Positions 1-9,312 of a stretch of DNA of 37,130 nucleotides are shown in pieces. Under the pieces are notes generated by a model that saw only the letters and a program-made list of their open reading frames with translations, ran no database searches and had not been told where the DNA came from. This DNA comes from an uncultured Bacteroidales bacterium (GTDB lineage: Bacteria; Bacteroidota; Bacteroidia; Bacteroidales; Muribaculaceae). Positions within the stretch are counted from its first letter, which is position 1. Every line of letters begins with the position of its first letter. A program made the position numbers and the translations under genes. The DNA lies in assembly GCA_949123685.1 (NCBI GenBank), contig CASBHZ010000025.1, forward strand, positions 1-37,130. The letters are read 5' to 3'.

Positions 1-942
1 GTTGTTGAGCCGGAGCCGTTCAAGAAACTCGTGAATCAGGGTATGATCCAGGGACGTTCAAACTTTGTATACCGGATAAAGAACACAAACACTTTCGTGA
101 GTTTCGGACTCCGCAAGGAACATGACACTACCCCCATACGTGTGGATGTAAATATCGTTTCCAACGACGTTCTTGACACCGAAGCGTTCCGCAACTGGCG
201 TCCGGAATATGCTGATGCCGAATTTATACTTGAAGATGGGAAATATATATGCGGATATGCAGTGGAGAAGATGTCTAAATCCATGTTTAATGTCGTTAAT
301 CCGGATGATATCGTAGAGCGCTATGGAGCGGACACGCTCCGCCTATATGAAATGTTCCTCGGTCCGGTAGAGCAGTCTAAACCTTGGGACACCAATGGTA
401 TTGACGGCGTAAACCGCTTCCTCAAGAAGCTCTGGGGACTTTTCGAGAAAGCAGACCTTTCATCAGAAAAGGAGATGAGCAGGGAAGAGAAGAAAGCGGT
501 GCACAAGCTCATCAAGAAAATAACAGAAGACATAGAGAACTTCTCTTTCAACACTTCCATTGCCGCCTTCATGATCGCCGTCAACGAACTGACTTCTCTG
601 AAATCAACCAACCGGGAAGCGATGGATACAATCACACGCCTTATCGCACCGTTCGCACCACACATCGCCGAAGAGTTCTGGCACCGCCTCGGACACGAAG
701 GTAGCGTGGTTGACTCCGCTTGGCCTGTCTATGACGCCCAGGCATTGGTTGAAGACACGATAAAATATCCGGTCAGCTTCAATGGCAAGACACGTTTCAT
801 GGTTGAGGCTCCGGCAGATGCCTCACGCGAAGACGTTGAGAAGCTTGCGCTATCCGACAGCAATGCCACCCGCTGGCTCGACGGCAAAACCCCGAAGAAA
901 GTCATCGTAGTCCCCGGCAAAATCGTCAACATCGTCATCTAA
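1..942 (+). CDS. leuS: Leucyl-tRNA synthetase, C-terminal part (5' end cut by contig edge)
   Basis: Charges tRNA-Leu with leucine in the cytoplasm. The reading frame is open from base 1, so only the last 313 codons are present. The class I signature KMSKS is at bases 268-282, followed by [15 protein letters not shown] and the [11 protein letters not shown] segment typical of LeuRS, then the anticodon-binding helical domain with a [14 protein letters not shown] motif and a small C-terminal domain. The GTG at base 31 is not a real start, because homologous sequence continues upstream of it. The HIGH motif and editing domain lie outside the window. No frame damage is visible. Confidence 0.97.
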   Translation, partial: VVEPEPFKKLVNQGMIQGRSNFVYRIKNTNTFVSFGLRKEHDTTPIRVDVNIVSNDVLDTEAFRNWRPEYADAEFILEDGKYICGYAVEKMSKSMFNVVNPDDIVERYGADTLRLYEMFLGPVEQSKPWDTNGIDGVNRFLKKLWGLFEKADLSSEKEMSREEKKAVHKLIKKITEDIENFSFNTSIAAFMIAVNELTSLKSTNREAMDTITRLIAPFAPHIAEEFWHRLGHEGSVVDSAWPVYDAQALVEDTIKYPVSFNGKTRFMVEAPADASREDVEKLALSDSNATRWLDGKTPKKVIVVPGKIVNIVI

Positions 943-1019
943 CCAATAGACACATTTCCCTCAAACCATAGTGAGATTTTTTCCAACCACTTAAAACCAC
1001 ACAACAACCACATTCTCAC

Positions 1020-1460
1020 ATGAATGAAAATACCGTTTGCGACAAAAGTGCGGATCTGATGTATAACATAAAACGCTTGTGTATAAAAATTCACAGGACG
1101 TTTGGATTCGGGCTTCTTGAAAATGCATATCGGAAATTATTGGTTGCATTATTGAAAAAAGAAGGATACGAAGTGTTGGAAGAGGTTCCGATCCCGATTT
1201 CTTTTGAAAACGTCAAGATTGAAAATGCTTTTAGAGCTGACATTATTGTGAATAATTCAATAATAATTGAACTTAAGGCAGTGGAAGAATTGAACAAATC
1301 GCATTTCTTACAATTAGCCACATACCTTCAATTATCAGACATACCACAAGGACTTTTAGTTAATTTTCATTCTCCTGATATATTCAAAGGAATGTTCACA
1401 ACCGACCTTAATGAGCTAAGGAAGAAATATTCACCTTATAATTATGGTAAAGTCTTCTAA
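1020..1460 (+). CDS. GxxExxY protein (PD-(D/E)XK nuclease-like family)
   Basis: A 146-residue protein of the GxxExxY family, common in Bacteroidota and of unknown cellular role. The name motif is at residues 31-37 (GLLENAY). A PD-(D/E)XK-like core follows, with Asp74 and then Glu84-x-Lys86 (IIELKAVEEL), the arrangement of a nuclease active site. No partner domain, signal peptide or membrane segment is seen. It stands alone between leuS and the GH13 gene, is more AT-rich than leuS, and has full family length. Family assignment is firm. Nuclease activity is only suggested by the motif. Confidence 0.85.
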   Translation: MNENTVCDKSADLMYNIKRLCIKIHRTFGFGLLENAYRKLLVALLKKEGYEVLEEVPIPISFENVKIENAFRADIIVNNSIIIELKAVEELNKSHFLQLATYLQLSDIPQGLLVNFHSPDIFKGMFTTDLNELRKKYSPYNYGKVF

Positions 1461-1589
1461 ACCGGTAACGTATTCCGACAACCTGCTTATCTTAAAAAAA
1501 GAAGTTTTTTTAATAACAGATATGGTTGTTATCTGGTTGATTGTGGTTGGAATAAAATAATATTTGGTTTGATTTAGAATTAGTTTGGA

Positions 1590-3335
1590 ATGAAATATTT
1601 AGGAATTATATTGTTTGCTGTGGCAGCATTTGCCACAGCAGCAAATAGTTTGGCGAAAGGTCCGGAAACCGGAGCAAGGAGCCCTAAGCCACAATGGATG
1701 GAAAACGCGGTAATATATGAAGCCAACCTCCGTCAGGGAACACCCACCCGCAACCTTAAAGGGATGCAGCTCCAGATTCCCCGCCTCAAAGATCTTGGAG
1801 TGGATATAATATGGCTTATGCCAATACACCCCATCAGCGAAAAGAACCGCAAGGGAACCCTCGGATCATATTATGCCGTGAAAGATTACAAAGCTGTGAA
1901 TCCGGAGTTTGGCACAATGGAAGACCTTAAGGAATTTGTGCGCACCGCCCACACTCACGGCATGAAAGTGATCCTCGACGAAGTCTGCAACCATACGGGC
2001 TGCGACAATGCCTGGGTGACTGAACATCCGGAATATTATGCCCGAAACGAAAAAGGAGAAATGTTCGGACCATTCGACTGGACTGACACCTATAAACTCG
2101 ACTACTCAAACCCGGCAACCCGCACTGCGATGATCGACGCGTTGAAATTCTGGATAAAAGAAGCAGACATCGACGGATACAGATGCGACGTTGCGGGAGA
2201 AGTGCCCACAGATTTCTGGGAAGAGGCGCGTCCTCAGCTACAAGCAATAAAACCCGTCTTCATGCTTGCAGAGTCATCTACCCCGTCACTGATGCGCAAG
2301 GCTTTCGACGCTGACTACGCATGGCCGATGAAAGATGTGTTTAATGCAATAGCCGCCACAAAAGGTGTGAACAAATATGCGGAAGAAAAAAAACTCAATC
2401 TTCCCAAGATGACTGCCTCAGATATACCGGCACTTATAAAACGTCAGAAAACCGAATATCCCCGTGGAAGCGTGCACATGAACATGATCACCAACCATGA
2501 CCTTAATTCATGGGAAGGCACCGAGTTCGAACGTTTCGGACCGGCAACTGCAGCATTCGCTGTGTTAAGTTACACATTACCGGGCATGCCGATGATATAC
2601 ACCGGACAAGAAGTCGGCTTCGACCATGCATTCGCATTCTTCGAACACGACTCTATACAGCCTGATTACACGGAAAATGAATTTACGGCATTCTATCGTA
2701 TACTGAATGCACTTAAACATCATAATACCGCACTTGGAGCTAATGAACGTATTGAAAACACCAACTTCATATCTTCATACGACCCGGACGTGTTGACCTT
2801 CACTCGCCAGAACGGCAAAGACAAGATATTTGTCTCCGTAAACCTTTCCAACACCCCCTCGCCGCTGTCATTCGGTCGTCGGGAGCCTTATCTTGTAGGA
2901 CTCAGAGACATATTCTCCGGAGAAGAGGCAGCACTCCCCACAATGCTACAGCCATGGCAATACGTCATATTGTCCACGCCATATGAAAACATGACACCCC
3001 CTCCGGCTGTAGAATCTGAAAATACTACTTCATTATCCGGAAGCTACAAAATAAAAGTCTCGACCCATGACGCGAGTGCCCGCCTCCGCGAGCTGGCGCA
3101 TACCAAAAGCGGACACACCCCCGCGCACAAAACATCCGTAGAGACTGCAGCAACGACAGTACCCTCTGTTGCCGCCACAAACGATGTAGCTGCAAGCGTA
3201 GGCACATCAGCGGCGTCCGAAACCACTTCCGGTTTCGGAGGATTCAATCTCGCAAAACCGGACACCGTCAGAAAACCGGTGAAGAGCATACGCAAGGCAT
3301 CCGCCGAGCCTAAGTTCCGCCACGTAAGCAAATAA
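1590..3335 (+). CDS. Secreted alpha-amylase family (GH13) glycoside hydrolase
   Basis: Hydrolyses or rearranges alpha-glucans, probably in the periplasm or on the surface. Residues 1-22 form a signal peptide. The GH13 barrel spans about 35-375 with all four motifs: DEVCNH (130-135), GYRCD with nucleophile Asp200, LAESS with acid/base Glu228, and TNHD with Asp303. A C-terminal beta domain ends near 465. The remaining ~115 residues are a Ser/Thr/Ala/Lys-rich tail ending in a basic stretch, which is not part of the catalytic fold. No SusC/SusD pair or other glucan gene is adjacent, so the substrate cannot be set from context. Specificity (alpha-amylase, neopullulanase or other) is open. Confidence 0.9.
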   Translation: MKYLGIILFAVAAFATAANSLAKGPETGARSPKPQWMENAVIYEANLRQGTPTRNLKGMQLQIPRLKDLGVDIIWLMPIHPISEKNRKGTLGSYYAVKDYKAVNPEFGTMEDLKEFVRTAHTHGMKVILDEVCNHTGCDNAWVTEHPEYYARNEKGEMFGPFDWTDTYKLDYSNPATRTAMIDALKFWIKEADIDGYRCDVAGEVPTDFWEEARPQLQAIKPVFMLAESSTPSLMRKAFDADYAWPMKDVFNAIAATKGVNKYAEEKKLNLPKMTASDIPALIKRQKTEYPRGSVHMNMITNHDLNSWEGTEFERFGPATAAFAVLSYTLPGMPMIYTGQEVGFDHAFAFFEHDSIQPDYTENEFTAFYRILNALKHHNTALGANERIENTNFISSYDPDVLTFTRQNGKDKIFVSVNLSNTPSPLSFGRREPYLVGLRDIFSGEEAALPTMLQPWQYVILSTPYENMTPPPAVESENTTSLSGSYKIKVSTHDASARLRELAHTKSGHTPAHKTSVETAATTVPSVAATNDVAASVGTSAASETTSGFGGFNLAKPDTVRKPVKSIRKASAEPKFRHVSK

Positions 3336-3336
3336 T

Positions 3337-3465
3337 AAGACTGTTTCCATAGTGCAGGAGGCTTTGCAGGGACTTCTCAAGACCGGCATAGCTACGAACC
3401 AGAGGGGACGATACGTAATTTATGACAATTTTTTCAAAAGATGGATTGAAAGGAATCAGCTATGA
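3337..3465 (+). pseudogene. C-terminal remnant of an AAA-type ATPase
   Basis: A short open frame after the GH13 stop encodes about 42 residues that read like the end of the archaeal-type/Bacteroidota AAA ATPases: VQEALQGLLKTGIA, then GRYVIYDNFFKRWIERNQL and a stop. In that family this is the winged-helix tail (helix, 'L..G.I', then '.Y.i.D.FF..W'). No P-loop or N-terminal part is present, so the rest has been lost. Its TGA stop overlaps the ATG of the following glycosyltransferase. The match is from memory of the family pattern. Confidence 0.55.
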
Positions 3466-4295
3466 CAAATCCCACGTCAGCCGGCATATTGATTGTAACT
3501 GTTATTTATAATCAGAAGATAACTGACACTAATGTATACAAAACATTATTGTCAGAGAAAGAAGCGGTGTATATTTACGATAATTCGCCCGCTCCTCAAC
3601 CGGTTGACAACCTGCCGGAAAACTGGATCTATATATCTGATCCATCCAATCCCGGGTTGAGCACCGCCTACAACAAAGCCGCCGGATATGCTTCCGCCAA
3701 CGGCTATGACTGGGTGCTAATCTCCGATCAGGATACCATCTACCCTCCCGGAGCGCTTGACTCGTATCGAACATCCATCTGTGAGCATCAGACTTACCGA
3801 ATGTTTATTCCAAAAGTTAGAATCTCCGACAGCATTTATCTCTCACCTGTAAAAAAGAGATTATACTTTGCAAGAACCTCACCCACGGAACCAGCTTCCG
3901 GTGAAATAGCACTCAAAAAATATGCTGTCATAAACAGTGGTATCCTTGTTGCAACCGACAGTTTCATAAGTTGCGGAGGATATAATGAAAAAGTCTTCCT
4001 TGACTTTTCCGATTTCCAATTTATCGAAAGATTTGCCTCAACATATCCCAAGGCTTTAGTGATGGATATTTCATGTATCCAGAATTTCAGCAATTTAGCA
4101 GACTCCAAAGAAACAAAAATAACCCGTTTCACTCTGTTTTGCCGTTCGCTATCTGGATATGCTCCATTGCAAACCTTAGGGAAATTACAGGTTGCCCTCG
4201 TTGTCTTAAAAAGAGCCATAAGCCTTTGCCTTTCATTAAAGACATTTCAACCACTGTCAATATTGTTACAGAATTTCAAATTTAAAAAGATATGA
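3462..4295 (+). CDS. Glycosyltransferase family 2 (rhamnosyltransferase-like)
   Basis: First of three glycosyltransferases in the plus-strand half of the polysaccharide locus. It should add a sugar from a nucleotide donor to a lipid-linked repeat unit at the inner membrane face. The GT-A fold is shown by ILIVTVIYNQ at the N-terminus, a GLSTAYNKAAGYA helix near 65-77 and the acidic donor/metal motif SDQDT at 88-92. Its 277 residues suit this family. The sugar cannot be read from sequence. The start ATG overlaps the stop of the ATPase remnant, and its own TGA overlaps the next gene's ATG, suggesting coupled translation. Base composition is AT-rich compared with the housekeeping flanks. Confidence 0.85.
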   Translation: MTNPTSAGILIVTVIYNQKITDTNVYKTLLSEKEAVYIYDNSPAPQPVDNLPENWIYISDPSNPGLSTAYNKAAGYASANGYDWVLISDQDTIYPPGALDSYRTSICEHQTYRMFIPKVRISDSIYLSPVKKRLYFARTSPTEPASGEIALKKYAVINSGILVATDSFISCGGYNEKVFLDFSDFQFIERFASTYPKALVMDISCIQNFSNLADSKETKITRFTLFCRSLSGYAPLQTLGKLQVALVVLKRAISLCLSLKTFQPLSILLQNFKFKKI

Positions 4296-4993
4296 TTTCA
4301 GTCTGTATAGCCACTTATAACGGAGAAAGATACATATCGGAACAGCTTAATTCCATTCTTCCACAACTTGGGCAGGAGGATGAAATAATCATATCAGACG
4401 ACGGCAGTTCAGATTCCACATTGGACATAATAAAATCCGTAAATGACAAGAGAATACGTATCATTAAGAATACCGGAACACATGGTATCAATTCAAACTT
4501 CGGCAATGCGTTGAAGCACGCCCGTGGTGAATACATATTTCTTTCGGATCAAGACGACATATGGCTTACGGGCAAAGTGGAGAGATGCCTTAAAGAGCTG
4601 AGAGAAGTAGACTTGGTAATGCATGATGCCATTATTACCGACTATTCTCTTAATCCTCAAAATAAAAACCTTTTTTCTGAGTTAAGTATTAAGGAGGGAT
4701 TCGTATCCAATCTCATCAGAAACCGATTCACAGGATGCTGCATGGCATTCAAGAGGAAGGTTCTGGACTATGTCTTACCAATTCCTTCTTCACAATGTTT
4801 TTTTCACGACAATTGGATCGGATTGTTATGCGAATTGAAAGGAAGCGTAAGATTCATTCCTTTCAATGGTCTGTATTTCAGGAGACATGCAGATACAAAT
4901 TCATTGGCGGGAACAGGCAAAGGTATGCCCATATACAAAAAAATCAGATCAAGGATTAGTCTTTTATGTCTAATACTTAAACGAATTAGGTAA
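4292..4993 (+). CDS. Glycosyltransferase family 2
   Basis: A compact GT2 enzyme of 233 residues. The nucleotide-binding start is classical: ISVCIATYNGERYISEQL at 2-19, DDGSSDST at 36-43 and SDQDDIW at 85-91 (DxD-type metal site). The rest contains the acceptor region (GCCMAFKR, FHDNWIGLL) without membrane segments. It overlaps the preceding gene by 4 bp (ATGA) and is followed directly by the third glycosyltransferase (TAA then ATG), so the three are translated as a unit. Donor and acceptor sugars are unknown. Confidence 0.9.
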   Translation: MISVCIATYNGERYISEQLNSILPQLGQEDEIIISDDGSSDSTLDIIKSVNDKRIRIIKNTGTHGINSNFGNALKHARGEYIFLSDQDDIWLTGKVERCLKELREVDLVMHDAIITDYSLNPQNKNLFSELSIKEGFVSNLIRNRFTGCCMAFKRKVLDYVLPIPSSQCFFHDNWIGLLCELKGSVRFIPFNGLYFRRHADTNSLAGTGKGMPIYKKIRSRISLLCLILKRIR

Positions 4994-5809
4994 ATGACCA
5001 CAGCATCAGTTGTATTTTACAATAATCCGGAAGATGAAATAATTAAGATTCTCAGCAGTCTGCAAGACAGTTCAGCTGAGAAAGTTTATATCATAGATCA
5101 TTCCGATTCCGAATATATCAAACCAATCGCGACATCTTTCAGTAAAGTTACATATAGAGCATATCCCAATAAGGGATTCGGAGCAGGACACAATCACGCG
5201 ATAAAGCAGGCAATCGATGACAATTCAGACTATCACGCCATCATAAACCCCGATATCTATTGGAATGGCGACGCCTTGAAACACCTCTCCAACTTTATGG
5301 ACAAGAATAGGGATTGCGGATTGGTTATGCCAAAGATCCTTTTCCCAAATGGAGAAATCCAATATCTCTGCAAGCTTCTTCCAACTCCGATGGATCTTTT
5401 CGGAAGGCGCTTCGTTCCTTTTAAAGGATATAAAGACCAACTGAACGCAAATTATGAACTCAGATGGTCGGGATATGATAAGATAATGGAAATACCATGT
5501 CTTTCAGGATGCTTCATGTTTGTAAGGACAAAAGTATTGAAAAAAATCGGAGGTTTCGATGAGCGTTTTTTCCTTTATGCCGAAGACATGGACCTATGCA
5601 GGCGTATCGGGGAAGTTTCAAAAACAATTTTCAATCCTGAAGTATGCGTATACCATACTTTCCATAGAGCATCTTATAGGAGCGTGAAATATTTGAAACT
5701 ACATATGATATCAATATTCAAATACTTCAACAAATGGGGATGGTTCTTCGATAAAAAGCGGAGGTTACACAACAGCAGATGTGTATCACTGATAAAATCG
5801 AATATATAA
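4994..5809 (+). CDS. Glycosyltransferase family 2 (dTDP-rhamnosyltransferase-like)
   Basis: A third GT2 enzyme, 271 residues, of the type often annotated as a rhamnosyltransferase. Visible features are VVFYNNPEDEI at the start, YPNKGFGAGHNHAIKQA near 58-74, the donor site INPDIYW at 84-90, and a C-terminal FFLYAEDMDLCRRI block, the usual catalytic 'ED' region. No nucleotide-sugar gene lies in the window, so rhamnose as donor is only a family-level guess. It is the last glycosyltransferase before the polymerase gene, 24 bp downstream. Confidence 0.88.
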   Translation: MTTASVVFYNNPEDEIIKILSSLQDSSAEKVYIIDHSDSEYIKPIATSFSKVTYRAYPNKGFGAGHNHAIKQAIDDNSDYHAIINPDIYWNGDALKHLSNFMDKNRDCGLVMPKILFPNGEIQYLCKLLPTPMDLFGRRFVPFKGYKDQLNANYELRWSGYDKIMEIPCLSGCFMFVRTKVLKKIGGFDERFFLYAEDMDLCRRIGEVSKTIFNPEVCVYHTFHRASYRSVKYLKLHMISIFKYFNKWGWFFDKKRRLHNSRCVSLIKSNI

Positions 5810-5833
5810 TCCGACAAGCTTTTCTACATACGG

Positions 5834-7054
5834 ATGAAAAAGAATCAATACCATCTTGTCTTTGCAAACCCGTTTATTTTAAACGGGATTACATGGATAT
5901 TCGTATGGCTAATATACAACCTCGGATGGAGTCGGCTATGTCCGAAATTGTCCGGTGGTCTTGAATCATTCATTATAATCACATCTATCCTGTCGATATT
6001 GGCGGGCATCTTTACATTAAAACGCAAAACCATCCGTTATGCACCTATAAGTATTAACAAATCAAACATTAAGAACCAATACATCTGGTTGTTAATTCTT
6101 TACATCTTGCTCTTTATTGAATTTGCCGCAGCACGTGGCGTTCCTCTAATCGGATATGCAACCGGGAATGTTACAGTGAGTTACAGCGAGTTCGGACTGC
6201 CTTTCATTAATGTAATCGTAATAAACGGTTTTTCCGCACTGTGCATATATGCTTTCTATAGCTACAAGTCTACGGAAAATAAAAAACACAAACGAAAACT
6301 GATAATAATCACCCTCCTGTCGATATTCCCATTTATATTGATATTCAATAGAGGTGGATTAATGTCTAATGCGATAGGGATATTTATAATATCTTTGGTT
6401 ACATCCCATAAACCGGGAAAACTGCTGATAAAGATAATAGCCATTATAATATTGATGCTATTTGCATTCGGTATTGCCGGTAACCTGCGTTTCGGTAAAT
6501 CCGGAATGGACAAATTCACAAGTCTTGCCCAACCGACTAAAGCTTTTTCCGAATCGAAGATACCTAATGAATTTTTGTGGTCATACCTGTATATGGCAAG
6601 CCCTTTGGCAAACACACAGAACACGGTAGATCATTCAAACTGGGGCATAAGCGATTCTGAAGACCTACAGAATATTATCGTATTCGAAATGATGCCGGAA
6701 ATAATCTCAAAACGTGTTGTCGGAAATCCGGAAGAAGTAAACCATGCCAATAGAGCCAGGCTGGTAAATCAGTCATTTACCGTATCATCACTATATGGGC
6801 GAGCTTACAATTATCTCGGATGGCAAGGTTTTTGGCTTCTTTTCATTTTTTTGCTGGTATTTATAATTATAAATATCAATATAATACCGAAAAAGTCAAG
6901 ATATTACTTCCCCATGATTGTTTCGGTAGACATTATAGTTGTCTTAAATTTATTTGACAACATGCTCACATTCATGGGGCTGGTTCCTCAAGTCTTTATT
7001 TTCCTCCTCCTATATCTAACATCCAAGCTCCGCTTCAAGAATATGAGGGTATAA
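5834..7054 (+). CDS. wzy: O-antigen/polysaccharide polymerase (Wzy-like)
   Basis: A very hydrophobic 406-residue protein with about 10-12 predicted membrane helices and no soluble catalytic motif, as expected for Wzy polymerases that join lipid-linked repeat units on the periplasmic side. A larger polar loop lies at about 220-310 before the last helices, as is usual in the family. It sits between the glycosyltransferases and the flippase in a Wzx/Wzy-type locus. Wzy proteins diverge strongly, so the call rests on topology plus position. The gene is AT-rich. Confidence 0.75.
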   Translation: MKKNQYHLVFANPFILNGITWIFVWLIYNLGWSRLCPKLSGGLESFIIITSILSILAGIFTLKRKTIRYAPISINKSNIKNQYIWLLILYILLFIEFAAARGVPLIGYATGNVTVSYSEFGLPFINVIVINGFSALCIYAFYSYKSTENKKHKRKLIIITLLSIFPFILIFNRGGLMSNAIGIFIISLVTSHKPGKLLIKIIAIIILMLFAFGIAGNLRFGKSGMDKFTSLAQPTKAFSESKIPNEFLWSYLYMASPLANTQNTVDHSNWGISDSEDLQNIIVFEMMPEIISKRVVGNPEEVNHANRARLVNQSFTVSSLYGRAYNYLGWQGFWLLFIFLLVFIIININIIPKKSRYYFPMIVSVDIIVVLNLFDNMLTFMGLVPQVFIFLLLYLTSKLRFKNMRV

Positions 7055-7073
7055 ACCATTTAAATCTGTTGAA

Positions 7074-8549
7074 TTGTCAAAGTCTATCGCACATAATATA
7101 ATAGCAAAAAGCGTGTTGAATCTTTTCAACGTGCTTTTGCCTTTTATTATAACCCCATATGTATATCGAGTTCTCGGAACTCACAATATGGGTAACATCG
7201 ACTATGCGACAACATTGTTCGGATATTTCGGAATGCTTGGACTATCAGGGATCTACAACTACGGACTGAGAGAAATCAGCGCACACAGAAACGACATAAT
7301 ATCGGTAAAGAACATATACAAGAACCTGTTTTGCATCGGATTGGTAACCAATCTCTTTTTTCTTGCCCTATATATACTGTTCATCACAATCTTCATCAAA
7401 GAGCCTGAACTCAGACAAATCTCATATATACTTTGTGGAAACCTTGTTTCCCAAATGATCTATGTCGAATGGTATAATGAGGCAATGGAAGAATTTAAAT
7501 TCATCACCATAAAAACCGTTTCAATCAGGCTTATAAGTTTTATTTTTATATTCTCGCTTGTTCGAAATGAATCAGATGAATATATTTATGTCATAATAAC
7601 TGTCGTAGTAGCAATTTTTAATTATCTGGTCAGTTACATATATTCACGCAGCAAGATTCGCTTAAGCTGGAAAGAACTTTTCTCAGACATACATCCTCGC
7701 CAATATATCATACCTCTACTGACAATCCTTGTTTTAAACAATACCGGATATTTATACACCGTGTTCGACAGGACGCTTCTCGGACACTATTGCGGAACAG
7801 ATAGTGTTGCCTATTTTTCATTGGGTCAGAAGATTGTAGAATTATGCAAGCTTGTGATACTCTCTATCGTGTTCGCGACTCTCCCGAGACTGTCATTATA
7901 CCTCAACGAGAATCCGGAACTATATCAGCACACCATAAAAAAAATTATGAAACTGACCCTGTCATTAATGATTCCGGTCAGTTTCAGCCTATTCATGCTT
8001 GCAGAACCAATCATCCTGCTATTCGGTGGTGAACAGTATATCCCCGCCGTGGCTCCCATGAAAATCTTTGCTTTGAGAATTATAATCCTGGGGATTGATG
8101 CAATCCTTTACAATCAGATAATATTTCTACATGGAAAAGAAAAAATACTTGTATTATATAATCTACTATGCGGAATCATAAACATAATCCTGAATATTAT
8201 ATTCTTGGACCACCTCTCTCCCGCTGTATCAATAACATGCACTTTAGCAAGCGAAATAATATTCGTTGGAATATGCCTAATATATATATATAGAAACATT
8301 AAGATCAAAGTAGGCTTATTCAATCTGACATGCCTTAGATATTTCGGTCTGTCATTACTTTTCATTCCTGTAATCTACGGAATTGGGATGTTAAGATTCG
8401 GTTATCAACTACAATTAGCCTTATCTATCGCAACATGTTCTATAATATATATAAGCAGTTTGTTTTTTTTAAAAGATCAAAATGCACTTGACCTTGTTAC
8501 AATGATTAAAAAATTTTTACACCTGAATCATGACAGACAAAGAAATTAG
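7074..8549 (+). CDS. wzx: Polysaccharide flippase (Wzx-like, MATE/MOP superfamily)
   Basis: Moves undecaprenyl-linked repeat units across the inner membrane. The 491-residue protein has about 12-14 membrane helices and begins with the typical flippase pattern: KSIAHNIIAKSVLNLFN, then ITPYVYRVLGTHNMG. The central FDRTLLGHYCG segment and EPIILLFGGEQY are also family hallmarks. The start is a TTG at 7074: the frame upstream meets a stop at 7044-7046 with no ATG or GTG between, and homologous sequence begins right here. It overlaps the following phosphotransferase gene by 20 bp. Confidence 0.9.
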   Translation: MSKSIAHNIIAKSVLNLFNVLLPFIITPYVYRVLGTHNMGNIDYATTLFGYFGMLGLSGIYNYGLREISAHRNDIISVKNIYKNLFCIGLVTNLFFLALYILFITIFIKEPELRQISYILCGNLVSQMIYVEWYNEAMEEFKFITIKTVSIRLISFIFIFSLVRNESDEYIYVIITVVVAIFNYLVSYIYSRSKIRLSWKELFSDIHPRQYIIPLLTILVLNNTGYLYTVFDRTLLGHYCGTDSVAYFSLGQKIVELCKLVILSIVFATLPRLSLYLNENPELYQHTIKKIMKLTLSLMIPVSFSLFMLAEPIILLFGGEQYIPAVAPMKIFALRIIILGIDAILYNQIIFLHGKEKILVLYNLLCGIINIILNIIFLDHLSPAVSITCTLASEIIFVGICLIYIYRNIKIKVGLFNLTCLRYFGLSLLFIPVIYGIGMLRFGYQLQLALSIATCSIIYISSLFFLKDQNALDLVTMIKKFLHLNHDRQRN

Positions 8550-9255
8550 AAACACAATCAAACTCAAATATACAAAACCGGGATTTACTGACAAAATGTT
8601 AGCAGATAATTTTCCATGTGCCTATCTTGGCCGATTATTTTCGGTATGGTTTATAAAACGTGATGTAACTCCGAATTATATCACGATGCTCATGGTAATT
8701 TTCGGAATCATCGGGAGTATCCTGTTCGCAATTCCATCCCTGCCATGCAAGATATTGGGATACTTGTGCTGGATAATGTGGTATACAATGGATAACAGTG
8801 ACGGACAGGTAGCGAGATACACAAAAAATTTCTCACGATATGGAACTCAGATGGATTTTATGGCACACCTTATTGATCACCCCCTGATGAATATCGCAAT
8901 ATGGCTTACCTTTATACAGATTGTGAAGCCAGATGACATAATGCTCCTCTCACTATTCTCCATAATGGTTATTTCTTGCGAAATGCTACTGAGGAACATA
9001 ACTTCATTCCAATTCCAAATGGCTAAAGAAGAAAAAACAAGTCATGCCAAGAACCCACAGAACATATTTAAATATCTGCTGATTCAGCTCACTCTTTTCC
9101 CGAACATCATAGTCCTGTTCTCTTGGATAATAATAGTAGATTATTGGCTGAGAATCGGTTTCTCAATTTATATATTCTATGGATGGGCAGTATACTTTAT
9201 ATTATGCACACTCAGAACAACCATTATCACTTTAATGCATTTTTACAGATCTTGA
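8530..9255 (+). CDS. CDP-alcohol phosphotransferase family membrane protein (variant active site)
   Basis: Family members move a phospho-alcohol from a CDP-alcohol to an acceptor hydroxyl in the membrane. The motif is at residues 88-113: Asp88-x2-Asp91-Gly92-x2-Ala95-Arg96-x8-Gly105-x3-Asp109-x3-His113. The last position is normally aspartate, the proposed catalytic base; here the codon at 8866-8868 is CAC. Asp116 lies three residues further on. About six membrane helices are present in 241 residues. It overlaps wzx by 20 bp and ends the plus-strand half of the locus. With the nucleotidyltransferase-aminotransferase fusion nearby, decoration of the glycan or a lipid with a phospho-amino alcohol is likely; the substrate is inferred. 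Confidence 0.85.
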   Translation: MTDKEIRNTIKLKYTKPGFTDKMLADNFPCAYLGRLFSVWFIKRDVTPNYITMLMVIFGIIGSILFAIPSLPCKILGYLCWIMWYTMDNSDGQVARYTKNFSRYGTQMDFMAHLIDHPLMNIAIWLTFIQIVKPDDIMLLSLFSIMVISCEMLLRNITSFQFQMAKEEKTSHAKNPQNIFKYLLIQLTLFPNIIVLFSWIIIVDYWLRIGFSIYIFYGWAVYFILCTLRTTIITLMHFYRS

Positions 9256-9312
9256 CCATGCAGAAAAGAATGGTTAACAAAGGCTGTGCAAACCCAATAT
9301 TCCCCTCTCTTA

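Noticed and set aside
1490..1514. A-run/T-run palindrome (TTAAAAAAA ... TTTTTTTAA) after the GxxExxY gene
   Set aside because: The stem has only A-T pairs and a 4-base loop, too weak to call as a terminator with confidence.
8278..8292. Short TA dinucleotide run inside wzx
   Set aside because: It lies in a normal coding stretch of an AT-rich gene (Ile/Tyr codons) and is not long enough to suggest a slippage switch.
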